Positions 51,067-59,684 of a stretch of DNA of 64,000 nt are shown piece after piece. The stretch is taken from positions 124,001-188,000 of the forward strand of contig JADJGQ010000003.1 in NCBI GenBank assembly GCA_016708025.1. Direction: 5' to 3'. The position numbers were made by a program, and so were the translations under genes. How positions within the stretch are numbered: the stretch's first letter is position 1; the number at the start of each line of letters is the position of its first letter. The notes beneath the pieces are model-generated. The model was not told where the DNA came from, ran no database searches, and saw only the letters and a list, made by a program, of their open reading frames with translations. This DNA is from a bacterium (GTDB taxonomy: Bacteria > Zixibacteria > MSB-5A5 > GN15 > FEB-12).

Positions 51067-51821
51067 CGATCGCTCTTTTGATCCTCTGCGGTGTGCTGGC
51101 GGGACTAGTCGGCGGTTATCTCGGGGTCGGCGGCGGCATTGTCATTGTGCCATTCCTTACGCTGGCGATGGGGTATGACATCAAAGCGGCGATCCCGATC
51201 TCGATGGCGGCAATCGTCATCAACTCCCTCGCGTCATCTTCAGAGTATATGAAAAAGGGGATGGTCGATCTTGAACTGATGGTCGTACTGACCTTTGCAA
51301 TGGTAGTCGGGATGATCATCGGAAGCACGCTGCTGACGATCATCCCGGCAACTTATGTCAAGTTCATGTTGGCGGCGGTGCTGGCATATACGGCGATCTC
51401 GCTTCTGCATGGTAAAGAGAAATCCGCCTCGACCGTTGCAGCAAACAAACGAGCCCGCCTCATGCTCTCTGTTTTCCTTGCCGCCCTGGGCGGGATCCTG
51501 GCCGGGCTGGTTGGGATCGGCGGCGGAGTGATCGTGGTCCCGCTCATGTTCCTGATGTTTGGTCTTCCTCTTTCCACTGCGCGAGGAACCTCGTCGTTTA
51601 TTGTCGGCTTCTCCGGCGCAGCGTCGCTGGCCGTTTACTTTATCAATGGTCTGGTCAATCTGGCTGTCGCGCCGGCAGTTATTCTTGGGACGGTCATCGG
51701 TGGCAAGCTGGGCGGGAAACTGGGGACAGTCGCCAAACCAACAGCGGTGAAGATCATCTTCTTCGTGGTGATGATCTACGTAGCGTTCCGCCTCGCGTAT
51801 GGCGCCTGGGGTGAAATGTGA
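51063..51821 (+). CDS. TauE/SafE-family membrane exporter
   Basis: 252 aa from a GTG overlapping the protease stop. Eight hydrophobic helices form two related halves, each opening with the family repeat: GYLGVGGGIVIVPFL and GLVGIGGGVIVVPLM. The family exports sulfite, sulfoacetate or other organic anions; the substrate here is not predictable. Coupled by overlap both to the protease and to the small membrane protein after it. Confidence 0.92.
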   Translation: MTIALLILCGVLAGLVGGYLGVGGGIVIVPFLTLAMGYDIKAAIPISMAAIVINSLASSSEYMKKGMVDLELMVVLTFAMVVGMIIGSTLLTIIPATYVKFMLAAVLAYTAISLLHGKEKSASTVAANKRARLMLSVFLAALGGILAGLVGIGGGVIVVPLMFLMFGLPLSTARGTSSFIVGFSGAASLAVYFINGLVNLAVAPAVILGTVIGGKLGGKLGTVAKPTAVKIIFFVVMIYVAFRLAYGAWGEM

Positions 51822-52102
51822 GTATCAAGTCTCGGCTGTCCGATCTGGTGTCGTTCGATCACTGGGCCTGGCTTTTCTTTGTAGTCTGGTTTGGTGTCAG
51901 TTTGGGACTCTCTCTGGCAGGGATAGATGACGCCGGTCGATTCAGCTTCTGGGGGATCATCCTGTTACTGGTCTGTTATCATCTCCGCTTGTTGTTTGTC
52001 GCCCACCAATTCCGGCAGAGCCATCAACCGCGATACCAGCTATTGACCTACCTGTTGTTAGCTTTCCTGCTGATCTCGATCGCAGTACAAATGGTCCGCT
52101 AA
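51818..52102 (+). CDS. Small hypothetical membrane protein
   Basis: 94 aa from a GTG that overlaps the TauE stop codon by 4 bases. Three hydrophobic segments (residues 17-35, 43-62, 74-91) with a His-rich loop (VAHQFRQSHQPRY). No known family. The overlap suggests co-production with the TauE-like exporter, possibly as an accessory subunit. Confidence 0.75.
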   Translation: MSIKSRLSDLVSFDHWAWLFFVVWFGVSLGLSLAGIDDAGRFSFWGIILLLVCYHLRLLFVAHQFRQSHQPRYQLLTYLLLAFLLISIAVQMVR

Positions 52103-52111
52103 CGGAATATC

Positions 52112-52771
52112 ATGAAGACTCTGCTTTTCTGTGATTTTGACGGCACTATCTCGCGCCGCGATATCGGCTACTCACTCTTTCATCATTTCAGCGGCGGGCG
52201 GAATGACGCGCTTCTGCCGGACTGGAAAGCGGGACGGATGTCGAGCCGAGAGGTGTTGACACGGGAAGCCGAAATGGTTAGTGCGTCTCCGGATGAGATC
52301 ATGACCTATCTGGAGCAGTTTGAGATCGATGCTGGTTTTGCCGGATTTGTGACGCTCTGTAGGAAAAACCGGATTGAGCCGGTCATACTTTCGGATGGGC
52401 TGGATCTCTATATCAGGTTCGTCCTTGAAAGATATAAGCTTACGGACCTTCAGGTTATCTCCAACATTGCCCGTCTCCAGGATAACGGCCTGACGATCGA
52501 TTTCCCGCGGAAAAACCGCGCCTGTCTACGGTGCGGAAACTGCAAAGGTGAGATCATCGACGAGTACCGCATGGCTGCCGGTGAACCGGTTCGCACGGTC
52601 TTCGTCGGAGATGGTTATTCCGACACCTGCGCCGCATCCACGGCCGACCTACTCTTTGCGAAAAAAGACTTGGCCCACTACTGCCGCGAGAAGCATATTC
52701 CCTTTATCGACTACGATACCTTTGATGATGTCGCGTCGCGGCTTGTTGCGACCGGGTATCTGCATCAATAG
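52112..52771 (+). CDS. MtnX-like HAD-IB family phosphatase
   Basis: 219 aa. The catalytic DFDGTIS motif starts the protein, SDGLD marks motif II, and the C-terminal FVGDGYSDTCAA is motif IV with the metal Asp. A CLRCGNCKGE loop in the cap region resembles that of MtnX phosphatases of the methionine salvage pathway. Other methionine salvage genes are not adjacent, so the substrate is uncertain. Last clear member of the tmk gene run. Confidence 0.88.
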   Translation: MKTLLFCDFDGTISRRDIGYSLFHHFSGGRNDALLPDWKAGRMSSREVLTREAEMVSASPDEIMTYLEQFEIDAGFAGFVTLCRKNRIEPVILSDGLDLYIRFVLERYKLTDLQVISNIARLQDNGLTIDFPRKNRACLRCGNCKGEIIDEYRMAAGEPVRTVFVGDGYSDTCAASTADLLFAKKDLAHYCREKHIPFIDYDTFDDVASRLVATGYLHQ

Positions 52772-52804
52772 ACTCGCACAACCCAATTCGGAAGGACCGA
52801 ACCG

Positions 52805-55129
52805 GTGAAAGCACTGATCATGGCAGGGGGGTTTGGCACCCGCCTTCGACCCCTGACGATAAATGTCCCAAAACCGATGGCTCCTGTCGGCACAATCCCA
52901 ATGATGGAGCATGTCGTCAGTTTGCTCCGTAAGTACAATATCACCGACATTACATCGCTGCTCTATTTCCAGCCGGAGATCATCAAGAACTATTTCAAAG
53001 ATGGCAGCCAGTTTGGCGTGAAGATGGACTATCGGTTGCCGGATGACGACTACGGCACTGCTGGCGCGGTTCGCTTTGCGCTGGAGAATGTCCATGAGCC
53101 GGTGATCGTCATTTCGGGCGATCTGGTGACAGATTTCAATTTGGGCGATGCGATCGCCTGGCATACGCAGAAAAAGGCGGATGCCACGATCCTGTTGACC
53201 CGGATGGAGAACCCGCTCGCCTATGGGATAGTCATCACCGACGACAATGGTCGTATTGTTCGGTTCCTTGAGAAGCCGTCATGGGGCGAAGCATTCTCCG
53301 ATACGATCAATACCGGTATCTATATTCTGGAACCATCGGCGATCGAGTTAATCCCGAAACGAACCAATTTTGATTTCTCCCAGAATCTCTACCCGTTGAT
53401 GCTTTCGCGCCAGATGGGATTGTATGGCGAAATCATGCAGGGGTACTGGCGGGATGTCGGAAATGTCGACGAGTATCACAACGTGCATATCGACCTGTTC
53501 GACAACAAGGTTGCGATTGACTTAAAGATGGAGGTCTCCCGGAGCGACCAGGCGACCGTTTATAAGGGACGAAATGTCACGGTAGCGCCGGATGTGCAGA
53601 TGCATGGGACGGTGATCCTGGCCGATGATGTGATGGTTGAATCAGGGACCCGGCTGGAGAATGTCTGTATTGGGCAGCGCGGTCGGATCGGGCACAAATG
53701 CAACCTGGTCAATTCCGTCATCTGGGCCGACTGTTTTGTCGGCAATGAATCTTCGTTTTTCTCCGCGACCGTCTGTAATCGGAACCGAATCGGCCACAAT
53801 GTGCAGATGAATGATCGCGTGATCGTCTCCGATGACTGCGTGATCGGCGATTCGGTGACGGTCAAAACCAATATCAAGATCTGGCCGGGAAAACAGGTTG
53901 ATGATGGCGCGATCGTTTCTTCCTCGGTAGTCTGGGGAGACAAGTGGAATCGAGAGCTGTTCACTGATTCCAAGATCACTGGTCTTGCGCTGACCGAGAT
54001 CACACCCGAAATGGCGGTGCGTGTTGGTTCGGCCCTGGGGGCATTTCTGGGTCTTGGCGCGCGAGTAGTGACGAGCCGCGATGGATCGGATATTTCCCGT
54101 CTCCTGCGCCGTGGTCTCATTTCCGGGCTGTTGGCGAACGGCGTGCATGTTTCGGATCTGGAGACTATGCCGATCCCGGTGGTGCGGTATGGACTGCGCA
54201 AAGATAAGTTTGATGCCGGCATCTATGTACGGCATAATCCGGACGATTATCGCCAGATCGATTTCATCCTGTTCGATGGCAATGGGCTGGATATGCCGAC
54301 CAGCAAGTTGAAGAAGATCGAACGGCAATATTTCGGTGAGGATTACGAACGCGCACCGCTCGACCGGATCGGACATCTCGACCGCCCCACCCGCGTGCTG
54401 GACAACTACCGTGAGGAGTTCCTGTCGGCTACGGATGTTGAATTGATCCGCCAGGCAGGATTTAAGATCGTGATCGATCACTCGAACGGCGCTTCCAGTC
54501 AGATCTTCCCCACGCTCTTCTCGCTTCTGGGGATCTCCGCGACTGAACTGAATGCGAGTCTCAATCCGCGGAAATTCTCTTCGTCGGCCGATGAGCAGTC
54601 GCAGGCGATCGTCCAACTGGCCGCGATCGTCACCTCGCTGAAGGCGGATATCGGATTCCGTCTCAACTCTGCCGCAGAGAAGCTGACGGTGGTTGATGAA
54701 CAGGGGAAGCCGCTCGATCCGCAGATGCTGTTGCTGATTGTCACCGATCTCTACCTTCAGGTTCATCGTCCGAAAAAGATCGCGGTGCCAGTGGTAGCCT
54801 CGATGGGGATCGAGGAGGTGGCGCGGGAGTATGGCGTCGAGGTTGTGCGCGTGTCCAATGATCATCGCGCGATGATGGATGCGCACACTCGCGGCGGAAT
54901 CGAATTTGTCGGCGGCACCAAGGGAGGATTCATTTTCCCCGGTTTCCAGATGGGAGCCGATGCCATGTTGGGCGCGGTGAAGATCCTGGAAATGATGGCC
55001 AAAACCCGCAGCCGGCTCGGACACCTCCGTCAAAGCCACGAAGCGTTTGTGCGGCAGTCCATTTCCGTCCCCTGCCCCTGGTCCAAGAAAGGGGACCGTG
55101 ATGCGCCGCCTGATCGTCACGTCCAATGA
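52805..55129 (+). CDS. Mannose-1-phosphate guanylyltransferase/phosphomannomutase-like, frameshifted near the end
   Basis: 774 aa in this frame from a GTG at 52805. An N-terminal nucleotidyltransferase domain (MAGGFGTRLRPLTINVPKPM, then VISGDLVTDF) is followed by a left-handed beta-helix at about 250-375 (NRIGHNVQMNDRVIVSDDCV) and a phosphohexomutase-like C-terminal half. The mutase phosphoserine loop is degenerate, as in other fused members, so mutase activity is doubtful. It would produce GDP-mannose or a related nucleotide sugar. After residue 762, at a run of four G (55091-55094), the frame turns to unrelated sequence while the true C-terminus continues in another frame; joined length would be about 833. 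Confidence 0.88.
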   Translation: MKALIMAGGFGTRLRPLTINVPKPMAPVGTIPMMEHVVSLLRKYNITDITSLLYFQPEIIKNYFKDGSQFGVKMDYRLPDDDYGTAGAVRFALENVHEPVIVISGDLVTDFNLGDAIAWHTQKKADATILLTRMENPLAYGIVITDDNGRIVRFLEKPSWGEAFSDTINTGIYILEPSAIELIPKRTNFDFSQNLYPLMLSRQMGLYGEIMQGYWRDVGNVDEYHNVHIDLFDNKVAIDLKMEVSRSDQATVYKGRNVTVAPDVQMHGTVILADDVMVESGTRLENVCIGQRGRIGHKCNLVNSVIWADCFVGNESSFFSATVCNRNRIGHNVQMNDRVIVSDDCVIGDSVTVKTNIKIWPGKQVDDGAIVSSSVVWGDKWNRELFTDSKITGLALTEITPEMAVRVGSALGAFLGLGARVVTSRDGSDISRLLRRGLISGLLANGVHVSDLETMPIPVVRYGLRKDKFDAGIYVRHNPDDYRQIDFILFDGNGLDMPTSKLKKIERQYFGEDYERAPLDRIGHLDRPTRVLDNYREEFLSATDVELIRQAGFKIVIDHSNGASSQIFPTLFSLLGISATELNASLNPRKFSSSADEQSQAIVQLAAIVTSLKADIGFRLNSAAEKLTVVDEQGKPLDPQMLLLIVTDLYLQVHRPKKIAVPVVASMGIEEVAREYGVEVVRVSNDHRAMMDAHTRGGIEFVGGTKGGFIFPGFQMGADAMLGAVKILEMMAKTRSRLGHLRQSHEAFVRQSISVPCPWSKKGDRDAPPDRHVQ

Positions 55130-55307
55130 CAAAGAGCGGCAGTTGATCGATGGAGTCAGGATTTTTGAGAATGACGGCTGGGTGCTGATTGCACCAGACC
55201 GGCTGAAGGCCTCGTTTAATATTCACGCCGAGTCCCGCTCAAAAGAAGAGACCAACCGGCTGTTGGACCACTACCGCGCCTTTGTCGAGGAATCGCAGAC
55301 TGCTTAG
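55101..55307 (+). pseudogene. Detached C-terminal domain of the guanylyltransferase/mutase
   Basis: 68 codons from an ATG at 55101. LIDGVRIFENDGWVLIAPD and FNIHAESRSKEETNRLL are the usual last strands of the mutase domain IV in this fused family. Removing one G from the GGGG run at 55091 restores one continuous frame. It could also be translated on its own, since AAGGGG lies 7 bases before the ATG, and would then act as a separate piece. Confidence 0.8.
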
Positions 55308-55331
55308 GTCGCGCTAGCCACACACATTCCC

Positions 55332-55367
55332 AACGGCCCCGTCGAGTGATCGCGGGGCCGTTTCCTT
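55332..55367 (+). terminator. Rho-independent terminator of the guanylyltransferase unit
   Basis: Perfect 10-base arms AACGGCCCCG and CGGGGCCGTT around an 11-base loop, followed by TCCTTTT. Twenty-five bases after the stop at 55307. Confidence 0.85.
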
Positions 55368-55382
55368 TTGGGCATCCGGTAT

Positions 55383-55410
55383 TTGAGATAAAATCTATCC
55401 GCTTTATAAG
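55383..55410 (+). promoter_or_regulatory. Candidate promoter of the chemotaxis receptor gene
   Basis: TTGAGA (55383-55388), 16 bases, TATAAG (55405-55410), directly after the terminator. The leader to the start at 55618 would be about 200 bases. Confidence 0.4.
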
Positions 55411-55493
55411 GGGAATTCGCCCCATATTTCCGCAAAACACTAAACCAGCGAGTGATTTAGCCGAAACATGATATGACATCGTGGTTTGGGTGA

Positions 55494-55508
55494 TGTGAAC
55501 AGTTCACA
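55494..55508. promoter_or_regulatory. 15-base palindrome, candidate regulator site
   Basis: TGTGAACAGTTCACA, two perfect 7-base arms around a single central base, 110 bases upstream of the receptor gene. It resembles Crp/Fnr-type sites (TGTGA...TCACA) but with a 5-base spacer instead of 6, and also GAAC/GTTC-type operators. Confidence 0.45.
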
Positions 55509-55617
55509 CCTGCCGGAATGCGATTGCGGACTATGGGGAAGGGTGAATGTTGATAAAAATTGAGACCGGGGACGCCTGCGGCGTACCTGGTTGCGGTTAC
55601 CAGCAATAGAGGACCCA

Positions 55618-57381
55618 ATGCTCCGATTTTTCTCCAACCTCAGTATGAGAGCCAAGTTTCTCAGCATCATCTCGATCTGCGCGCTGGGGATGATAAGTCT
55701 TGGAATAGTGTCATACAGCCTTCTCAACGAGGTGAAGGTCGGCGGGCAACTGTACGGTCGGATCACCGATGGCAAGGATCTTATCGCGGATATCCTCCCC
55801 CCGCCTGAGTATATCATCGAATCATACCTCGTCGTGACACAAATGACCGGCGAGACGGACCGTTACAAAATTCAACAATTGGCGGATCGCCTCACCACGC
55901 TCAAGAAAGAGTATTACGACCGTCGCGAAGTTTGGGAGAAAAAGCTGGAGAGCGGGGCACTGAAGACAACTCTGCTCAGACGCTCATATGAACCAGTAGA
56001 AGAATTCTATCGGGTGGTCGAACGGGATCTCGTTCCGGCCGCATTGGCTGGCCGTCAGCAGAAAGTCAGGGAACTTGCGTTCGGGCAACTAGGCGAACTG
56101 TACACCAAACATCGCGAGGCCATTCTTGAGGTGGTTGAACTTGCCAACGGACGGAATGCGCAGATTGAAGCACTCAGTGGCGCGATCATCAGCAGCAAAG
56201 TACAGATCCTGACGTTTTTCACCGGCCTCTTCGTGCTGGTAGTATTTGCATTGGGGTGGATGATAAATCGAGTGACTGTCGGCCCGATCAAGCAACTGAC
56301 CAGTATTGCTGACAGGCTCTGTGTTGGGGATGCCCGTCAGACTGTGACGATCGAGTCGAAGGATGAGATCGGGCAATTAGCGGACTCGTTCCGCAAGCTG
56401 GTTGCGTATCTGGGTGACCTGACGAATCTCACGTCGCGCATAGCGGAGAATGATCTGACCGCTCGGGTCAAGCCGCGGTCGGAGAATGACCAACTCGGAC
56501 TTGCTTTCCAGAAAATGATCACCAATTTTTCGGCGCTGGTGCGCCAATTGGCAGACAGCGCGCGTGAACTGGCATCGGCGGCCTCGCAGGTAGCGGCAGC
56601 GGCCAACCAGATGTCCTCGGGCTCCAAATCCCAGGCTGACCGAGTCAGCCAGGTGACAGCCGCAGTCGAGGAGATGAGTGCTACGATTCTGGAATCCTCG
56701 CGCAACGCAGGCGATGTTCGGAATGCCTCGCAGGAAGCCTCGGATACCGCGTTGAGTGGCGGAAAGATCGTCAATGACACGGTCCTTGAGATGCAGCATA
56801 TCTCGGACGTGGTCCGCCAGTCGGCAGACTCTATTGGTAACCTGGCGAAGTCGGCCGACCAGATCGGACAGATCATCAGCGTGATCGATGATATCGCCAG
56901 TCAGACCAATCTGCTGGCGCTGAATGCGGCGATTGAAGCCGCTCGGGCGGGCGAACAAGGACGCGGGTTTGCCGTGGTGGCCGACGAGGTTCGCAAGCTG
57001 GCCGAAAGAACTGGCAAAGCGACTGGCGAAATCAGCTCGATGATAAAGGGGATTCAGAGCGAAACAAGCAACGCGGTCAGCTCCATGCAGAACGGCCTCA
57101 AGCAGGTGGACCATGGCCGTGAACTGGCCGACAAGGCTGGAAGCAGTCTGACCGGGATCGTGACGATGTCTCAGCAGGTGGTCAATATGATCATGCAGAT
57201 CGCGACGGCGGCGAATGAACAGTCGGCCGCGGCCGAAGAGATCAGCCGGAGTATCGAAGGGATCAACACCTCCATTCGGGAAAATGCCACCGGGGCCGCA
57301 CAGTCAGCGACTGCCGCCGAGGAACTGCACCATCAGGCCGAACAGCTCCAGCAGGTAGTCGCCAAGTTCAAGGTGAACTGA
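55618..57381 (+). CDS. Methyl-accepting chemotaxis protein
   Basis: 587 aa from the ATG at 55618 (AGAGGA upstream). Membrane helices at about residues 12-32 and 200-222 bracket a mostly helical periplasmic sensor domain. HAMP follows, then a long coiled-coil signalling domain with the hairpin tip IDDIASQTNLLALNAAIEAA, which contacts CheA and CheW, and VVADEVRKLAERT beside it. The final helix lacks a CheR-docking pentapeptide. The ligand is unknown. No che or flagellar genes are nearby. Confidence 0.95.
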   Translation: MLRFFSNLSMRAKFLSIISICALGMISLGIVSYSLLNEVKVGGQLYGRITDGKDLIADILPPPEYIIESYLVVTQMTGETDRYKIQQLADRLTTLKKEYYDRREVWEKKLESGALKTTLLRRSYEPVEEFYRVVERDLVPAALAGRQQKVRELAFGQLGELYTKHREAILEVVELANGRNAQIEALSGAIISSKVQILTFFTGLFVLVVFALGWMINRVTVGPIKQLTSIADRLCVGDARQTVTIESKDEIGQLADSFRKLVAYLGDLTNLTSRIAENDLTARVKPRSENDQLGLAFQKMITNFSALVRQLADSARELASAASQVAAAANQMSSGSKSQADRVSQVTAAVEEMSATILESSRNAGDVRNASQEASDTALSGGKIVNDTVLEMQHISDVVRQSADSIGNLAKSADQIGQIISVIDDIASQTNLLALNAAIEAARAGEQGRGFAVVADEVRKLAERTGKATGEISSMIKGIQSETSNAVSSMQNGLKQVDHGRELADKAGSSLTGIVTMSQQVVNMIMQIATAANEQSAAAEEISRSIEGINTSIRENATGAAQSATAAEELHHQAEQLQQVVAKFKVN

Positions 57382-57414
57382 TTTCATTCCCGGACACAAT
57401 TAGCGCAAAAAATA

Positions 57415-57445
57415 TGACCGCCGAACCACGAGAGTTCGACGGTCA
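57415..57445. other. Strong hairpin between the receptor gene and asnS
   Basis: Arms of 12 bases (TGACCGCCGAAC and GTTCGACGGTCA) with one mismatch and a 7-base loop. On the plus strand no T run follows; on the minus strand ATATTTTTT follows, so it would look like a terminator only for antisense transcription. The rest of 57382-57688 holds no gene; I saw no T-box or other leader for asnS. Confidence 0.6.
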
Positions 57446-57688
57446 TGAATGATAGGTTGGGAACTATGTAAACCTTGCTGGCGTGTGTTGGGCACGTTCA
57501 GCCTGGCCTTTGGTTATTATATGTGAGTTGCCTGCCAAAAGTTTCAGATTTCTGATAACTGCTTGGCAGATAAAACGTAATCCTAACAATTCCGGACCCA
57601 CAAGAACTCCGTACTTGTCATTTGGCTGTTCTGCCGTATTTTGGCGAGATTAAGCATGAACCGGAATTAACCAGGAGCAAAGACTGTC

Positions 57689-59086
57689 GTGGATTATACC
57701 AGCAGAACCAAAATTGCCAGGATCCTGGTCGACGATACCATACCTGTCGACTCCACTTTAATTATCCTTGGGTGGGTTCGGACTGTCCGGACCGGCAAGG
57801 AGGTGGCATTCGTTGAGGTGAATGATGGTTCTTGCATGAAGAATCTCCAGGGCGTGGTCAACGATCCGTCCAAACACCCTGTTCTCGATAAGATACTGAC
57901 CGGCGCCGCGGTTAGGATGAAAGGGAAGCTTATCCCCTCCGCTGGCAAAGGGCAGAAATATGAACTGGCGGTGGAGGAGTTGAATCTGGTCGGCGAGGCG
58001 GATGCAACCTTTCCGTTACAGAAGAAGCGCCACAGCATGGAGTTCCTCCGTGATATCGCGCATCTCCGCCCGCGTACCAACACGTTTGGCGCGGTGAACC
58101 GGCTTCGTTCGAAGATCGCCTATGCGATTCACCAGTACTACCAGGAGCGCGGGTTCTTCTACGTTCACACACCGATCATCTCTGCTTCGGATTGCGAAGG
58201 CGCCGGAGATATGTTCCGCGTGACGACAGTCGACCTTTATCACCCGCCGATGAAAGAGGGAAAGATCGACTGGGATGCTGATTTCTTTGGGTCGGAAGCA
58301 TTCCTGACTGTGTCGGGACAGCTCGAGGGTGAGTTGATGGCGACTGCATTAGGTGATATCTACACGTTCGGCCCGACCTTCCGCGCGGAGAATTCCAATA
58401 CCAGCCGCCACGCCGCGGAGTTCTGGATGATCGAGCCGGAGATGGCCTGGGCAGAGCTTGAAGACAACATGAATCTGGCTGAGGATTTCCTGAAATATCT
58501 GTTCCGTTATGCGCTGGAAAACTGCAAGGACGAAATGGAGTTCTTTGGTCAGTGGGTTGATACCTCGGTCCGAGAGACACTCGAATCAATCGTCCAGTCG
58601 GATTTCCAGCGACTGACCTATACCGACGCGATCAAAACGCTGGAGAAGTCGGGCGAGAAATTCGAGTACCCGGTCTCGTGGGGGATCGATATGCAATCCG
58701 AGCATGAACGGTTTCTCACGGAGAAAGTTTTCAAGAAACCGGTGATCGTCTATGACTACCCGGAGCAGATCAAAGCGTTTTATATGCGGATGAACGACGA
58801 TGGAAAAACTGTCCGGGCGATGGATGTATTGGTCCCCAAGGTGGGCGAGATCATCGGCGGCAGTCAGCGCGAAGAACGACATGACCTGCTGGTTGAACGG
58901 ATGAAGAAGATGGGGATAACCAACCTGGAGAATTACTATTGGTATCTGGATATTCGCCGGTATGGCTCAGTCCCCCACTCCGGATTTGGGCTGGGGTTTG
59001 AACGGGCGCTGATGTATATCAGCGGGATGGGGAATATCCGGGATGTCGTGCCGTTTCCGCGAGTCCCCCGCTGGGCACGATTTTAA
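57689..59086 (+). CDS. asnS: Asparaginyl-tRNA synthetase
   Basis: 465 aa from a GTG at 57689. An OB-fold anticodon-binding domain (ILGWVRTVRTGKEVAFVEVN) precedes the class II catalytic core, with motif 2 in FGPTFRAENSNTSRHAAEFW and motif 3 in GFGLGFERALMYISGM. The AsnRS-specific FRAENSNT reading distinguishes it from aspartyl-tRNA synthetases. It charges tRNA-Asn with asparagine. A perfect terminator follows, so it ends its own unit. Confidence 0.96.
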   Translation: MDYTSRTKIARILVDDTIPVDSTLIILGWVRTVRTGKEVAFVEVNDGSCMKNLQGVVNDPSKHPVLDKILTGAAVRMKGKLIPSAGKGQKYELAVEELNLVGEADATFPLQKKRHSMEFLRDIAHLRPRTNTFGAVNRLRSKIAYAIHQYYQERGFFYVHTPIISASDCEGAGDMFRVTTVDLYHPPMKEGKIDWDADFFGSEAFLTVSGQLEGELMATALGDIYTFGPTFRAENSNTSRHAAEFWMIEPEMAWAELEDNMNLAEDFLKYLFRYALENCKDEMEFFGQWVDTSVRETLESIVQSDFQRLTYTDAIKTLEKSGEKFEYPVSWGIDMQSEHERFLTEKVFKKPVIVYDYPEQIKAFYMRMNDDGKTVRAMDVLVPKVGEIIGGSQREERHDLLVERMKKMGITNLENYYWYLDIRRYGSVPHSGFGLGFERALMYISGMGNIRDVVPFPRVPRWARF

Positions 59087-59103
59087 GTGTAAGACGAGCG
59101 TAG

Positions 59104-59130
59104 AAGCCGACCGGAAGGTCGGCTTTTTCT
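59104..59130 (+). terminator. Rho-independent terminator of asnS
   Basis: Perfect 9-base arms AAGCCGACC and GGTCGGCTT around a GGAA loop, then TTTCTTG. Starts 17 bases after the stop codon. Confidence 0.93.
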
Positions 59131-59684
59131 TGTTTGGTAACGAGTTACGGAATTTCTGGGGTGCGCGCGTGGATTTTCGGGCAAAAAAACGCCCCGCGCC
59201 GGGGGGGAGGGGGAACGGCACAGGGCGGGACCGACAGACCCGAAGGTCTATCGCATCCTTTTAAACCGATGGTTCGGTCATTTGTTCTCGTACATTGACC
59301 GATAAGTCAATCTTCTTGACTTACAATCCTTTATGGACCAGTCTGGGCGCTTCGCCGTCCGCGAGTTCGTCTTAAGCGCTCTCACTGATTCATAACGCGC
59401 GCTCAATAAAGAATGTTCCACTCAAAAAGCAAGGGCTTTTTCTGGAGATGAGCGATTTTTCCCTCCGTGATATTCACATTTACCTTCTCATCTCCACGGA
59501 TATACATAGACTACTCCTCTCTTGGTATACACGTGTGCCAGTGTTTCGTTCCAGCGGGAAGCCGCTATCGAGTGTCGGCATTATATCAGCAGTGGCCGTT
59601 TGTTGTTCATAACTTGACTTAGATAGGTCCATCATTATATTCCCCGCTTCCCATGGACCCACTCACTTGAAGGATCACTGAATC
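59131..59684. other. Gene-free region upstream of cytochrome c with small hairpins
   Basis: About 550 bases. Hairpins seen: AGACC-CGAA-GGTCT at 59236-59249 and AAAAAGC-AAGG-GCTTTTT at 59424-59441. A very G-rich tract lies at 59190-59216. Short open frames here lack ribosome sites and coding character. It may be a long leader of the cytochrome gene, but I could not assign a known riboswitch. Confidence 0.45.

Noticed and set aside
57382..57688. T-box leader for asnS
   Set aside because: No T-box antiterminator sequence and no specifier-loop arrangement; the hairpin present lacks a plus-strand T run.
59205..59300. Possible cyclic-dinucleotide (GEMM-type) riboswitch upstream of the cytochrome gene
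   Set aside because: A CACAGGGC stretch and two hairpins recall that class, but the diagnostic GCAAAGCC segment is missing.
59480..59662. A 60-codon minus-strand frame upstream of the cytochrome gene
   Set aside because: Weak ribosome site, no recognisable features, and it would occupy the likely leader or promoter region of the cytochrome gene.
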